A stretch of DNA of 64,000 bases from Paraburkholderia largidicola (GTDB taxonomy: Bacteria; Pseudomonadota; Gammaproteobacteria; Burkholderiales; Burkholderiaceae), in contig NZ_AP023174.1 in the NCBI RefSeq assembly GCF_013426895.1, forward strand, positions 2,418,001 through 2,482,000. Reading direction: 5' to 3'. Positions 1 to 9,074 of this stretch are shown here, in pieces. Both the position numbers and the translations under genes were made by a program. The notes beneath the pieces are model-generated. The model did not search any database, had not been told where the DNA came from, and saw only the letters and a list, made by a program, of their open reading frames with translations. Within the stretch, counting starts at the first letter, position 1. Each line of letters starts with the position of its first letter.

Positions 1-276
1 GTTCAGTTCGGCGACATGCTCCAGCGCAATCGATTTCACCTCCGCGCTAGCACGCGACCGGTCGTTCCACAGCGCAAGCAGCTTGCGGATATCCTCGACA
101 AGAAATCCCAAGCGCCGCGCCTGCCGGATAAAGCGCAGCGAATGGACTTCCTGCGTTCCGTAAACCCGGTATCCAGCCTGCGTGCGCTCTTTCGCCGCGA
201 GCAATCCGACGCTCTCGTAATAGCGGATCATTTTCGCCGTCACGCCCGACGCACGGGCCGCTTCACCAATATTCAT
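1..276 (-). CDS. cueR: MerR-family regulator, CueR-like (3' end outside window)
   Basis: The reverse strand from 276 reads [20 protein letters not shown] and continues ESVGLL..., a standard MerR winged-helix N-terminus. The stop lies beyond the left window edge, so the C-terminal metal-binding cysteines cannot be checked. It is divergent from a CopZ-like chaperone, with an operator palindrome at 319-345 between them. That arrangement is typical of Cu(I)-sensing CueR/HmrR proteins, which twist an over-long promoter spacer to activate copper efflux and chaperone genes. Copper specificity is inferred from the neighbour only. The ATG at 274-276 is the natural family start. Confidence 0.85.
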   Translation of the reverse strand, partial: MNIGEAARASGVTAKMIRYYESVGLLAAKERTQAGYRVYGTQEVHSLRFIRQARRLGFLVEDIRKLLALWNDRSRASAEVKSIALEHVAELN

Positions 277-318
277 CGCTCGTTCCCCACTCTGCTTTCA
301 CGATATGTTGCATGATTC

Positions 319-345
319 TTGACCTTCCCACAGTGGGAAGGTCAA
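319..345. promoter_or_regulatory. MerR/CueR-type operator-promoter palindrome
   Basis: The site has TTGACC-type ends and inner arms ACCTTCC and GGAAGGT; apart from the central base the 27 bp are fully symmetric. MerR-family operators of the CueR type have this ACCTTCC-N7-GGAAGGT form and overlap a promoter with a long spacer. Because of the symmetry, a TTGACC -35 exists in both directions, towards the regulator and towards the chaperone. Confidence 0.8.
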
Positions 346-410
346 TCATGTAGTTGCCGGTCGACAGGCATAATTCAACCATTGCAGGACTTATCAGCTA
401 GAGGAAAAGC

Positions 411-620
411 ATGAGCATCGAATTCAAGGTAGAAGGCATGAGCTGCCAGCATTGCGTCGCGGCCGTCACGCGCGCCATCCAGGAACAGGACGCAGGCGCG
501 CAGGTTAAGGTCGACCTGTCGGCTGGCAAGGTCGCCGTCCAGTCGGGCGCATCGGTCGACACGCTGAAGGCCGCGATCGACGAAGCCGGTTACACGGTCG
601 TCGGCGTTGGCGGCCACTGA
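411..620 (+). CDS. copZ: Copper chaperone, heavy-metal-associated domain protein
   Basis: This is a 69-aa single HMA (ferredoxin-like) domain. The metal motif GMSCQHC lies at residues 9-15, giving the MxCxxC Cu(I) site. Length and fold match CopZ/Atx1-type cytosolic chaperones that hand Cu(I) to P-type ATPases or regulators. The start is supported by AGAGGAAA upstream of the ATG. The divergent MerR regulator and its operator at 319-345 suggest copper induction. No copper ATPase is inside the window; it may lie just outside, or the chaperone may act alone. Confidence 0.88.
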   Translation: MSIEFKVEGMSCQHCVAAVTRAIQEQDAGAQVKVDLSAGKVAVQSGASVDTLKAAIDEAGYTVVGVGGH

Positions 621-635
621 GCGGGGAACACGCGC

Positions 636-1553
636 ATGTTCAAGGTGGCCGTTATCGGCGCATCGGGTTTGCTGGGACGCGCGATCGTCGGTGAATTGAC
701 GCGGCAACCGGACTGGCAGCTCGTGCAGACGACCTTCAGCCGTCCCGTCGGGCAAAGCGTCACGCTGGACATTCGCGATGCCGACGCCGTCGCGCGGTTC
801 GTCGATCGCGAGCGGCCGGATGCGATCGTCATCGCGGCAGCCGAGCGGCGTCCCGACGTGTGCGAGCACGATCCCGCGCTCGCGCGTGCGCTGAACGTTG
901 ATGCCGTGCGCGCGATCGCATCGGCGACGCAGCGGCACGACGCGTGGGTGCTGTCCATTTCCACAGACTACGTGTTCGACGGCACGCAACCGCCCTATCG
1001 CTACGACGCGACGCCGTCGCCGATCAACGCCTACGGCCGCAGCAAACTGGAAGGTGAGCAGGCGCTGGCTGAATCGACGGATCTCGGCTGCGTGCTGCGC
1101 CTGCCGCTGCTGTTCGGGCCGATCGTCGACTGGCGGGAGTCGGCCGTGACGAGTCTCGTGCCCGCGATCGCCGCGTCGGCACGCACGGCTTCGTCCGAAG
1201 CGAAAGCGGCCGTGATGGACGCGTGGGCGATCCGCTATCCGACGTATACGCCCGACGTGGCTGTGGTCGTGCGTCAGTTGCTGGAATGGCACGCGCGCGA
1301 TGAAGCGGTGTGCGGCACGGTGCAGTGGTCCGGCGACGAGCCGATGACGAAATACGATATCGCGCGGCATCTCGCCAGCGCGCTGCAGATCGACGCGCAA
1401 CTCACGCCACAACATACGCCGACGGACGCGACGCCGCGCCCGCACAACTGTCACCTCGATTCGACGCGACTCGAAACGCTCGGCATCGGTCGGCGCACGC
1501 CGTTCGATACGGCGATTCGCGACGTGCTCGCGCAATTTCCGTGGCGCGGTTAG
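636..1553 (+). CDS. RmlD-like NAD(P)-dependent sugar nucleotide reductase/epimerase
   Basis: The 305-aa extended short-chain dehydrogenase starts with a Rossmann glycine motif (VIGASGLLGRAIV, residues 5-17). It has a STDYVFDG motif near residue 109 and the catalytic YGRSK (YxxxK) near residue 130. This pattern is that of the dTDP-4-dehydrorhamnose reductase (RmlD) family, which also includes MAT2B-like proteins. No other rhamnose genes are nearby, so the actual substrate is unknown. It begins 15 bp after copZ and may be co-transcribed with it. The GC content is high, like core genes. Confidence 0.8.
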   Translation: MFKVAVIGASGLLGRAIVGELTRQPDWQLVQTTFSRPVGQSVTLDIRDADAVARFVDRERPDAIVIAAAERRPDVCEHDPALARALNVDAVRAIASATQRHDAWVLSISTDYVFDGTQPPYRYDATPSPINAYGRSKLEGEQALAESTDLGCVLRLPLLFGPIVDWRESAVTSLVPAIAASARTASSEAKAAVMDAWAIRYPTYTPDVAVVVRQLLEWHARDEAVCGTVQWSGDEPMTKYDIARHLASALQIDAQLTPQHTPTDATPRPHNCHLDSTRLETLGIGRRTPFDTAIRDVLAQFPWRG

Positions 1554-1577
1554 CGGAGCATCGCGCGCTGTAGAAAG

Positions 1578-3547
1578 TCAGTGGAAGTCGCGGCTCGCCG
1601 ATTGCAAGCCACCCAGCAGATGCGACATATCGACGAGCCGTTGCGCCACCAGGTGCCGCACTTCCCCTTCGCATTGCCACGTGCCGTAGACGGCGAGCAG
1701 CGATGCGCCGAGCGCTTCTTTCCTTTGTCTCTCCAGCAAACTCGGCCAGATGATCACGTTGACGTTGCCCGTTTCGTCCTCGATCGTCACGAACAGCACG
1801 CCCTTGGCCGTTCCCGGCCGTTGCCGCACGGTGACGATGCCGCAGCCGCGCGCGAGCCTGCCATTGCGATAGCTGCGCAAGGCCGACGCGGGCATCAGCC
1901 GCTGTTCCAGCAATGCGGGCCGCAGCAGTTCCAGCGGATGGCGGCCGAGCGTCAGTCCCACCGAGCGGTAATCCGCTACGATGTCCTGCGCCTCCGACGG
2001 CGCGCCGAGTTCGGGCGTATCGTCCTGAACGGTGGCAACCGACAGCATGTCCTTGTCGGGCACGGCGTCCACCGAATGCCACAACGCTTCGCGCCGATTG
2101 CCCGCCAGCAACGACAACGCATTTGCATCGGCGAGCACGTGCAGGTCGTGACGGTTGAGTTGCGCACGGCGCGCGAGATCGTGAACGCTCGTGAACGGCC
2201 GCACCGCGCGCGCGTTTTCGATACGTTCGGCTGCGCCGTCTTTCATGCCGCGCAGCAGCGACAGGCCGAGACGCACAGCGGGACGCGCACTGCCCTCCAC
2301 CACTTCGAGCGACGAGTCCCAGCCGCTGATCGTCACATCGACGGGCAACGCGATTACGCCATGCCGTCGCGCGTCCTGCACGAGTTGCGATGGCGAATAG
2401 AAGCCCATCGGCTGGCTGTTGAGCATCGCGGCGAGAAACGCCTCGGGCTCGTGACATTTCAGCCAGCTGCTCGCGTAGACCAATAGCGCGAAACTCGCCG
2501 CGTGGCTTTCCGGAAAACCGTATTCGCCGAAGCCCTTGATCTGCTCGAAAATTGCCTCGGCAAAACTCTGCTCGTAGCCGCGCTCACGCATGCCGTTGAC
2601 GATGCGGTCATAGTATTTTTCGAGTCCGCCCTTGCGCTTCCACGCGGCCATCGCGCGACGCAACTGATCCGCCTCGCCAGGTGTGAAGCCCGCCGCGAGA
2701 ATTGCGACCTGCATCACCTGCTCCTGGAAGATCGGCACGCCGAGTGTGCGTTCGAGCGCGACTTTCAGTTGCTCGCTCGGATAGCTGACGGGTTCGAGCT
2801 TTTGCCGACGCCGCAAATACGGATGCACCGCTCCGCCCTGAATCGGCCCCGGCCGCACGATCGCCACTTCGATCACCAGGTCGTAGAACGTCTGTGGCCG
2901 CAGACGCGGCAGCATGCTCATCTGCGCGCGCGATTCGATCTGGAACACGCCGACGGTATCGGCGCTCGAGATCATGTCGTAGGTCGCCTTGTCTTCGGGC
3001 GGAATGTGTTGCATCTCGAAGCGCTCGCCAACGCGGTCCGAGACCAAATCCAGCGTGCGCCGGATCGCCGACAGCATGCCGAGCGCGAGCACATCGACCT
3101 TCAGCAAGCCGAGCGATTCGAGATCGTCCTTGTCCCACTCGATCACCGAGCGGTCGGCCATCGCCGCGTTCTCGACGGGCACGAGCCGTGTGAGCTTGCC
3201 GCGGCTGATCACGAAGCCGCCCGAATGCTGCGACAGATGACGGGGGAAATTGAGCAGTTGCGACGCGAGCCGCGCCCACGCCTGAATCAACGGCTTCTCA
3301 GGATCGAGACCGGACTCTTCGAAGCGCTTGAGCAGATCGTGACTCGTATCGAACCACTGATGCGACTTCGCGACGGTATCGACGATCTGCGGATCGATGC
3401 CGAGCGCTTTGCCCGTTTCGCGCAACGCGCCGCGCGGCCGGTACGTCGACACGGCCGCCGCGATCGCCGCGCGGTCGCGTCCGTACTTGCGATAGATGTA
3501 CTGGATCACTTCCTCCCGACGCTGGTGCTCGAAATCAACGTCGATAT
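1578..3547 (-). pseudogene. dnaE2: dnaE2 3' fragment (C-terminal ~655 aa), displaced
   Basis: This reverse-strand reading frame matches the C-terminal part of the complete DnaE2 at 13608-16757 from IDVDFEHQRREEV to the terminal SRDFH. It lacks the PHP domain and the start of the polymerase domain. Identity to the complete copy is high but not perfect (about one base in ten differs by eye in the parts compared), so it is not a fresh duplicate. Homology stops at 3547, inside the codons for the active-site DIDVDF motif, where the recombinase element begins. An internal ATG at 3507-3509 could start a 643-aa product, but it would lack the catalytic motif. It is most simply the native gene 3' end left behind by an insertion. 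Confidence 0.85.
3521..3547. repeat. Candidate left attachment site (direct repeat with 15551-15577)
   Basis: These 27 bp match 15551-15577 with a single difference (position 3543 G versus 15573 T). They are the last bases of dnaE2 homology before the element's own sequence. Read on the minus strand they encode IDVDFEHQ. Direct repeats at both ends of an integrase-bearing segment are what site-specific recombination leaves. However, the repeat is embedded in longer dnaE2 homology, so the exact crossover base is not resolved. Confidence 0.6.
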
Positions 3548-3834
3548 AGTACCTGGTGCTGGTCTACCGATTAGCACGTTTTTGATTTTTAATCTCAATT
3601 GGGCAAGCCCGCAACGCGGGCGCGTCAGGCGTTCAAGTGTGGGCAACTTCGGAACCGGCCGCAGGCCGGCTGTACACAGGCTTGTCCTGTGTGCAGCGAA
3701 GTTGTCCACACGGGGTGCCCCACTTTTCCGAATTTATTGAATTTCAAATTCGATCTATTTTTTTTATCGAAAACTTGCTTGAAAGAAACCGGCGAAATCC
3801 TACCCTTTACCGATACTCCCGTTAGGAGGCGGCG
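3548..3834. other. Left end of recombinase element, non-coding, structured
   Basis: This 287-bp stretch carries no plausible gene. It contains a cluster of GC-rich hairpins (3607-3621 and 3637-3711), then an AT-rich segment with long T runs near 3760-3770 that may hold the promoter of the recombinase genes. The first gene follows a strong AGGAGG ribosome-binding site at about 3824-3829. Confidence 0.6.
3607..3711. repeat. Hairpin plus three-way-junction inverted-repeat structure
   Basis: A first hairpin, GCCCGC-AAC-GCGGGC, lies at 3607-3621. A 15-bp outer stem pairs 3637-3651 with 3697-3711 (14 of 15 Watson-Crick, the other G/T). It encloses two perfect hairpins: CCGGCC-GCA-GGCCGG (3655-3669) and ACACAGG-CTTGT-CCTGTGT (3674-3692). 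The whole could fold as a cloverleaf-like cruciform or RNA. Position, close to the element end, suggests a recombinase-binding or folded attachment site. A structured leader RNA is the alternative. Confidence 0.65.
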
Positions 3835-5334
3835 ATGCATCAGCGGCACTATTGGTCGATCAAATACATTCGAACCAAGGAGTTTCCGCACCACCGCTTC
3901 CCGCTCGTCTTGCTTCAAGGGGAAGTCGGATACGTAATTAATCAATGGATTTGCTACCTCATTGATACGGGTGTACGTCAGTCCCTCTTCGAGGAACGTC
4001 GCCGCGCAGTGCTCCATCTGTATGATTTTTGCCTCGCGAAGTATGGGACCCGTGAATTGACCAAAAGCGAGGCGGAGGCGCTCGTCGGAGATTTCCTTTC
4101 TGTAAAAAAGAGTGGCAGCGATCTTCACAACGGGAAGCACGCGCTGGGGCTTTACTGGAAACCGGTCCAGAAACGCACGTTAGCTCGGTATGCAGCGGCA
4201 CTTGAGAGCTTCGATACGTGGCAAGTCGCTTTTCATGATGGCCCACGCCTAAACCCGATTGAATCGCGTATTTTGACCGCGTGGGAGATCTATGCGGACT
4301 TTCGAAGGCGCGAGAATTGGGATGTGATGTTGCACCTGTTCCCCGCTCGAACTCATACGAGGGCAGTGCCAAAACATAAAGTTCCTGAATATCATGCGCG
4401 GTTCTCAAGGCCAAAGGTCACTCTTCCACGAAGTTTCCCCCTCGATGCGTATGTCGACCTTGTTGAATCGTGCAGCAATCCGCGCGACAAGATGCTTTAT
4501 CTTCAGCTATTCGGACTTGCCCTGCGCGAATCAGAGCCACTCCACCTTTTCGTTGAAGATGTTTTTGGAGTCACCGCACACGGAGAGGCACAAATCCGGC
4601 TCGACGATCCCGAATCAGGTCTTTGGCAATGGCGTGACGACCAAGGGCATCGAAAAACGTCCTCACGTACGGAGTATCTCAAGGCATGCTGGATCAATCC
4701 GGAGTTCAGAAAATCTCACCCTGATTTGTATCGATTGCTGCCGAGAACGCTATATGGCAGGCGGGGCGGAATGCACGTCGGATTCAAGGGCATGACATTT
4801 CATTTAAGCAACGATGGTAATCCGGCCATTGTCGGACATGAGGCGGTTTGGATCGACCCTCGCATTGGCGTTTATTTCACATCGTGCTTCAGGGAATACA
4901 TGCGCGAATATTTTTACGGCAAGCCTCATCGATGGCCGTTCCATCCATGGCTCTACATTCAACTTGATGCAGAGTCATTCGGAATGCCCATGACGATTCC
5001 CGCATTAAAGAAGGTATGGGCGCGAAGTATGCGTCGCCTCGGTCTTGAGCATCTCGATGTCGGCCCACATTCTTTACGTCATCTCGGCGGATACTACTGT
5101 GCAAATGTACTGAAACTGCCCCTTGAAACCACCAAATCGCTGTTGCGGCATTCGGCGATTGACAGTACACAAACTTACTATCACATCTCAAATCAAACCG
5201 TTAGATCGGAAATTATAAAAGCAGCCGCCGCTCGCAATTCAAATTCGCACCTGAGCGATTTATTGACCCTTGCCGAAAGCCCGAAATTGGTGCTTCCTGA
5301 TCATTGGTGCCCCGCCGCCCCACTGTCACGGTGA
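3835..5334 (+). CDS. Tyrosine recombinase (GmtY/TnpA-like)
   Basis: This 499-aa site-specific integrase has its catalytic residues in the C-terminal half. They are an Arg in LFGLALRESEP (near residue 225), the HxxR box HSLRHLGG (near 415), a His in SLLRHSAIDS and the nucleophile Tyr in TQTYYH (near 450). All canonical residues are present, so it should be active. The ATG at 3835 follows AGGAGG. It lies 4 bp upstream of the first giant recombinase, so the four genes look like one operon. Base composition is clearly more AT-rich than the flanking dnaE2. Gene order (medium recombinase, giant recombinase, small protein) resembles GmtY-GmtZ-GmtX and Tn554 TnpA-TnpB-TnpC. Family assignment beyond tyrosine recombinase is inferred. 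Confidence 0.88.
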   Translation: MHQRHYWSIKYIRTKEFPHHRFPLVLLQGEVGYVINQWICYLIDTGVRQSLFEERRRAVLHLYDFCLAKYGTRELTKSEAEALVGDFLSVKKSGSDLHNGKHALGLYWKPVQKRTLARYAAALESFDTWQVAFHDGPRLNPIESRILTAWEIYADFRRRENWDVMLHLFPARTHTRAVPKHKVPEYHARFSRPKVTLPRSFPLDAYVDLVESCSNPRDKMLYLQLFGLALRESEPLHLFVEDVFGVTAHGEAQIRLDDPESGLWQWRDDQGHRKTSSRTEYLKACWINPEFRKSHPDLYRLLPRTLYGRRGGMHVGFKGMTFHLSNDGNPAIVGHEAVWIDPRIGVYFTSCFREYMREYFYGKPHRWPFHPWLYIQLDAESFGMPMTIPALKKVWARSMRRLGLEHLDVGPHSLRHLGGYYCANVLKLPLETTKSLLRHSAIDSTQTYYHISNQTVRSEIIKAAAARNSNSHLSDLLTLAESPKLVLPDHWCPAAPLSR

Positions 5335-5338
5335 TCCG

Positions 5339-8300
5339 ATGTCAAACCCTACGAAATTCCTCATTAGTGCGACAGCCACGCGCGATCAGTCAGGCTTGCG
5401 AGAGGCCATAGGGTACTGGTCTGGACGGCGAGTATTGTTCAATCCAACCCGCCAGATTGTGGTCCTTGAGAATTCCTTGAATACTCAGACGCTAGTTTTG
5501 AGTGCTCGTGAGGCGTTTTTGGCGGGGGCTCGCGCCTCAATCTCCGAACTGCTCGACATTCGCATGCGAGCCTCCGGAGGAGACTTGCGGGCGATGTTTC
5601 AGTCAAATACCTTCCAAAAGAGCTTTAGTTGTTGGCGCATATCCGCATTTAAACGCGCCGAGTGTCGCATGCACAGGCGGGTTTCATGGACTGCAATTGC
5701 GAACTGGATCGAAAGTCTCTTCCCTGATCGCCCTGACAGTCAACGCGACTTCTTGATCGACACGTTGACATGTGCCGCACTCGACGGCGAAATCACTGCC
5801 GAGGCAAGTCACCGTGCCGCGTCGTGGTTGCTCTTAAATCTACCGGAATTCACGAAATTCCTTGATTCGCTCAGCACGGAGAGCATTGAAGTCGCACTCA
5901 GCGTGCTGGGGTCGGTACGGCACTTTACTTGCGACACGACAGCACGCGCTTTCGACCTAAAAAGGGTACGTGAACACAATGCGGCCGCGATCGCTTGTAT
6001 GCGCAGCCAAGGTCTCCCCTGCGCAGATATGCGTGACGTTTCTGATGCGAAGGACGCCCGCACGATAGCTCGCGCTGCGGCGCTGCTCTTGGGACAGTTG
6101 GCGTATCAGAAGCTAATTTTGCTTCCCGCGTCAGAACCTCTGCCCGTCGATGTATGTGTCTGTGTCGCGCAATGCGAAACCGATCGCGGTGCATTGATTG
6201 GATCTGAGAGAAAGGAGAATCTACCCGAGATTTTAAAGCCGTTGGTCTCATCATCGACAGCGCGACATGTTGAGGACCTCCCTTCGGATATCAAACCGTG
6301 GTTGGTGGGTTTACCGCATCGGATGCCCACAACAGACTTGAAGCCGCTGATTCAGGACTTCCAAAGGACCATGCCAAGTCTTCGGAAGTGGCCCATCGGA
6401 AAACTTGACGGCAGTCGTTGTATAGGTGGTAGATCTGTTAAGTCAAAGTGGACGCCAATGGCAATCGCTGCAACATTTGGTTCAGAATGGGGATCGTTTG
6501 CCGAACTTTATTACGCATCTAGTGACTCTGGCGCAAAGTTTCTGAAGAAAGCGGTTAGCCACATCCTTCAATGGGCGAGCATGCGCGGCTTCTGTAGGCC
6601 GTCCGACATTGCGGCCAATGATCTCATTAACCCATGCGCGCAGGAACGACAGGAAACATTTCAGGAATATTTCACCGATCTCATCCGGACAGGCAAGCTT
6701 AAAGAAGGTACAGCGTCCCAGAACTGGCTGAACGCATCACACGCGTTCAGCCTTGTAACGAACACCCTAAAAATACGTCCGGATTGCCCATTGAATCTCT
6801 CGCACAATCCGTTTTCGCTACTCGACAATCCATTTCGAAGCGGGCACTTGGGCAAGACTCCTCGCAAGCGCCTTCCGAGCTCCATTCATGAGGCCATGAT
6901 TGAGGTGCTGCTGGAACCCGATGAAAACGGAATCCCGACTTACAGATGGGCGAGAACCGTCTGCAATGATTGGGTTAGTAAGACTTCAGACGCTGGCGAA
7001 ACGACACAGAGAGTATGGTGCCCATCCCGTTGTGCAATGCTCGCACTGCTATTGATTTTGCCGCTCCGCCTGAAACAGGCTCGCTGGCTCGACCGAGGAT
7101 TGCTGGACGTCTGTATCTGGGACGTCGATACCTCCGGTTACATTGAAAACCAACATCCATTATGCGGATATCGTTATGCAGATGGCTCGACGCATCTGCA
7201 GCGCTATGGGCGACCCAGCGGCGTGCTCCAACCGATTTCCGACTCGATTTTAGACATCGTGGAACTGGGAATATACATCAACACGAACAAGACACAGATG
7301 TGGGATCCTGCGAGCCGCCGCGGCTATGAAATTCCGTGGCCTCATATCAACACTGATCAGGTAAATGAGGTTACAGAGGACACTGTGGAGTGGCTGAATC
7401 GTCCTTATATGGTTATCGCCCAGCAGATCAAATGGATGAATCTCTACTGTCCCGATCCGATTCCTATCAGCTTTGCGGATTCGAGCATGGACAGCGAAAC
7501 AGTCTCTGAAAAACACGTTGACTTACTTCCTGCATTTACACCCCTGTTTCTTGACCTCTCCAGAGAGTACTACCGGGACGATGAATCTCACATCAGCTAT
7601 AACCTTCCGGTAAGTCCCGAGAAAATTTATAGGCTTTTCAACGCCCTCTCACTGGAAACGGAGCGACGTCTGGTCGCTGAAGGACATAAACTCACATTGA
7701 CGAAAGTTTCCGAGAACCCGAATGGGTATCAGGGCCGTGTAAGTCTCTATGCGATACATGGACTGCGAGTGGCAGGAATTTCAAGACTGATTGAGATGGG
7801 AATTCCAGTCTACATTGTCCAAGAGTTCATTGCAGGTCACCAAACACTGACGTCCACGTTGTACTACAACAGAGTTGAACCGGGTACATTGAAGGTAAAA
7901 CTTGTTGAGTTTTTTCGACGGACGGGCATTGTTGATCACTGGCACGCGTTTCGCGAATCTATGGCGCAGTGTAATCCGGTTTGGGTATCGAACAGGCATC
8001 AGGCGTCGTACCGTGACGCTGATCTCCTAGACGACTTCTTCGGATGGGTGACCGTACCCGGCGGTATATGCCCTTTGGGTGGCACCGGCTGCGATGTCGG
8101 CATGCTCGCTGAGGAGGACAGCGCTGAAAAGAAATCCATCTCATTTTCCCCCGTTGACGGCGGATGCGGGAACTGCCGGTTCTTCAGTACCGGCCCGGCA
8201 TTTGTCATCCAGCAATCTCAGGCGATGAACGAAATTATGCTCGAACTGCGCGGTCATGGCAGAAGCCGGAAGGCCTTGTACGAGCGGCTTTCTGAACTTG

Positions 8301-8959
8301 CGTGGACGGATCTGCCGGATCTCGATGCCGGACAGCGCCAGAAATTGACCTTGGATCGCCAACTTCTCAAGGAGCAGATCGCAAGTATCGATCTGCGATG
8401 CGAGCCACTGATACTTGAATGGGTTAATCGCTATCGCATGTTCGAGGAGTCACTCACGCGACTCGATGAATGGCGTCAGATAACCGACCGCTCGCAGAAC
8501 CCGAAGGACGGCAAGTTTCTACTCATCGCCGGTAGCGACCGCGCTGACATTCTGGACGAAGTTGAAGTCAGGCTTGAGCGCTCAGGCGATTTCGCGCTCG
8601 TCCGGAACATCCTGGAAGCTGCAGTAATTCAGGGTGGCCTTGAGAAAGCATCGAATCTATCGAAGGAAACTTGCTCACAGTTCATGGATCAAATCCTGCG
8701 CGTAGAGGACTGCCGCCATTTGCTGATGGACATCCGAGACGATGCGCTGCGTCACGAGGCCGCCTACCTGATGGCTTGCATGGCCGAACACCTGGTAGGA
8801 AACAACAAAGTGCAGGAAGCGCTCGATAATAAGGCCCCGTTGCCCCTCACCCTTCCACAGCACGAAGACTTCCGCCGCTGGATAGCCGCTGTTGTCGACG
8901 AAGCGATGAAGGGAAAAAACCGCACAGCTCTTCACGACCACAACGAGAGCTTCGCATAA
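5339..8959 (+). CDS. Giant tyrosine recombinase 1 (GmtZ/VPA1269-like)
   Basis: The protein is 1,206 aa from the ATG at 5339. Tyrosine-recombinase residues sit in the middle-to-late part: an Arg in LRLKQARWLDRG, HxxR in IHGLRVAGISR, a His in FIAGHQTL and a Tyr in STLYYNR. A cysteine cluster follows (CPLGGTGCDVG and GGCGNCRFF), likely a zinc knuckle, and then a helical C-terminal tail. The reading frame is open further upstream, but the 5339 start fits its paralogue (both continue into GYWSG and LFNPT). The last 782 bp (8159-8940) are identical to those of the next gene, while the preceding part is only moderately similar. Such very large integrases are known from Gamma-Mobile-Trio islands; that link is inferred from architecture and order. 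Confidence 0.82.
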   Translation: MSNPTKFLISATATRDQSGLREAIGYWSGRRVLFNPTRQIVVLENSLNTQTLVLSAREAFLAGARASISELLDIRMRASGGDLRAMFQSNTFQKSFSCWRISAFKRAECRMHRRVSWTAIANWIESLFPDRPDSQRDFLIDTLTCAALDGEITAEASHRAASWLLLNLPEFTKFLDSLSTESIEVALSVLGSVRHFTCDTTARAFDLKRVREHNAAAIACMRSQGLPCADMRDVSDAKDARTIARAAALLLGQLAYQKLILLPASEPLPVDVCVCVAQCETDRGALIGSERKENLPEILKPLVSSSTARHVEDLPSDIKPWLVGLPHRMPTTDLKPLIQDFQRTMPSLRKWPIGKLDGSRCIGGRSVKSKWTPMAIAATFGSEWGSFAELYYASSDSGAKFLKKAVSHILQWASMRGFCRPSDIAANDLINPCAQERQETFQEYFTDLIRTGKLKEGTASQNWLNASHAFSLVTNTLKIRPDCPLNLSHNPFSLLDNPFRSGHLGKTPRKRLPSSIHEAMIEVLLEPDENGIPTYRWARTVCNDWVSKTSDAGETTQRVWCPSRCAMLALLLILPLRLKQARWLDRGLLDVCIWDVDTSGYIENQHPLCGYRYADGSTHLQRYGRPSGVLQPISDSILDIVELGIYINTNKTQMWDPASRRGYEIPWPHINTDQVNEVTEDTVEWLNRPYMVIAQQIKWMNLYCPDPIPISFADSSMDSETVSEKHVDLLPAFTPLFLDLSREYYRDDESHISYNLPVSPEKIYRLFNALSLETERRLVAEGHKLTLTKVSENPNGYQGRVSLYAIHGLRVAGISRLIEMGIPVYIVQEFIAGHQTLTSTLYYNRVEPGTLKVKLVEFFRRTGIVDHWHAFRESMAQCNPVWVSNRHQASYRDADLLDDFFGWVTVPGGICPLGGTGCDVGMLAEEDSAEKKSISFSPVDGGCGNCRFFSTGPAFVIQQSQAMNEIMLELRGHGRSRKALYERLSELAWTDLPDLDAGQRQKLTLDRQLLKEQIASIDLRCEPLILEWVNRYRMFEESLTRLDEWRQITDRSQNPKDGKFLLIAGSDRADILDEVEVRLERSGDFALVRNILEAAVIQGGLEKASNLSKETCSQFMDQILRVEDCRHLLMDIRDDALRHEAAYLMACMAEHLVGNNKVQEALDNKAPLPLTLPQHEDFRRWIAAVVDEAMKGKNRTALHDHNESFA
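8159..8940 (+). repeat. 782-bp direct repeat, copy 1
   Basis: The sequence appears identical to 11904-12685, at an offset of 3,745 bp. It covers the 3' end of giant recombinase 1 from the GGCGNC cysteine motif to the codons for LHDH. Overlapping reading frames on both strands are conserved between the copies, which supports identity at the DNA level. Just outside, the sequences differ sharply on the left and degrade quickly on the right. Confidence 0.9.
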
Positions 8960-9074
8960 GTCCTTGATGACGCATCAGTGGTCCCAGTTAGTCACTCCCA
9001 CACTTCCTGTTGACGTGCGCGTGTGGCGGCAAAATCCAGAGGCGAATGTTTGTCGACCGTAAAGGACCATCTGT

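Noticed and set aside
375..1535. 386-codon open frame antisense to the chaperone and reductase genes
   Set aside because: Arg-rich composition typical of GC-rich shadow frames; it covers two clear genes on the other strand.
3637..3711. tRNA or small-RNA gene suggested by the cloverleaf-like fold
   Set aside because: No TPsiC-like loop, no CCA-type end and no anticodon arm geometry. The stems fit DNA-structured recombination sites or a leader equally well.
2502..3740. 412-codon plus-strand frame over the dnaE2 fragment
   Set aside because: Antisense shadow of dnaE2; a matching shadow (14391-15455) appears over the other dnaE2 copy.
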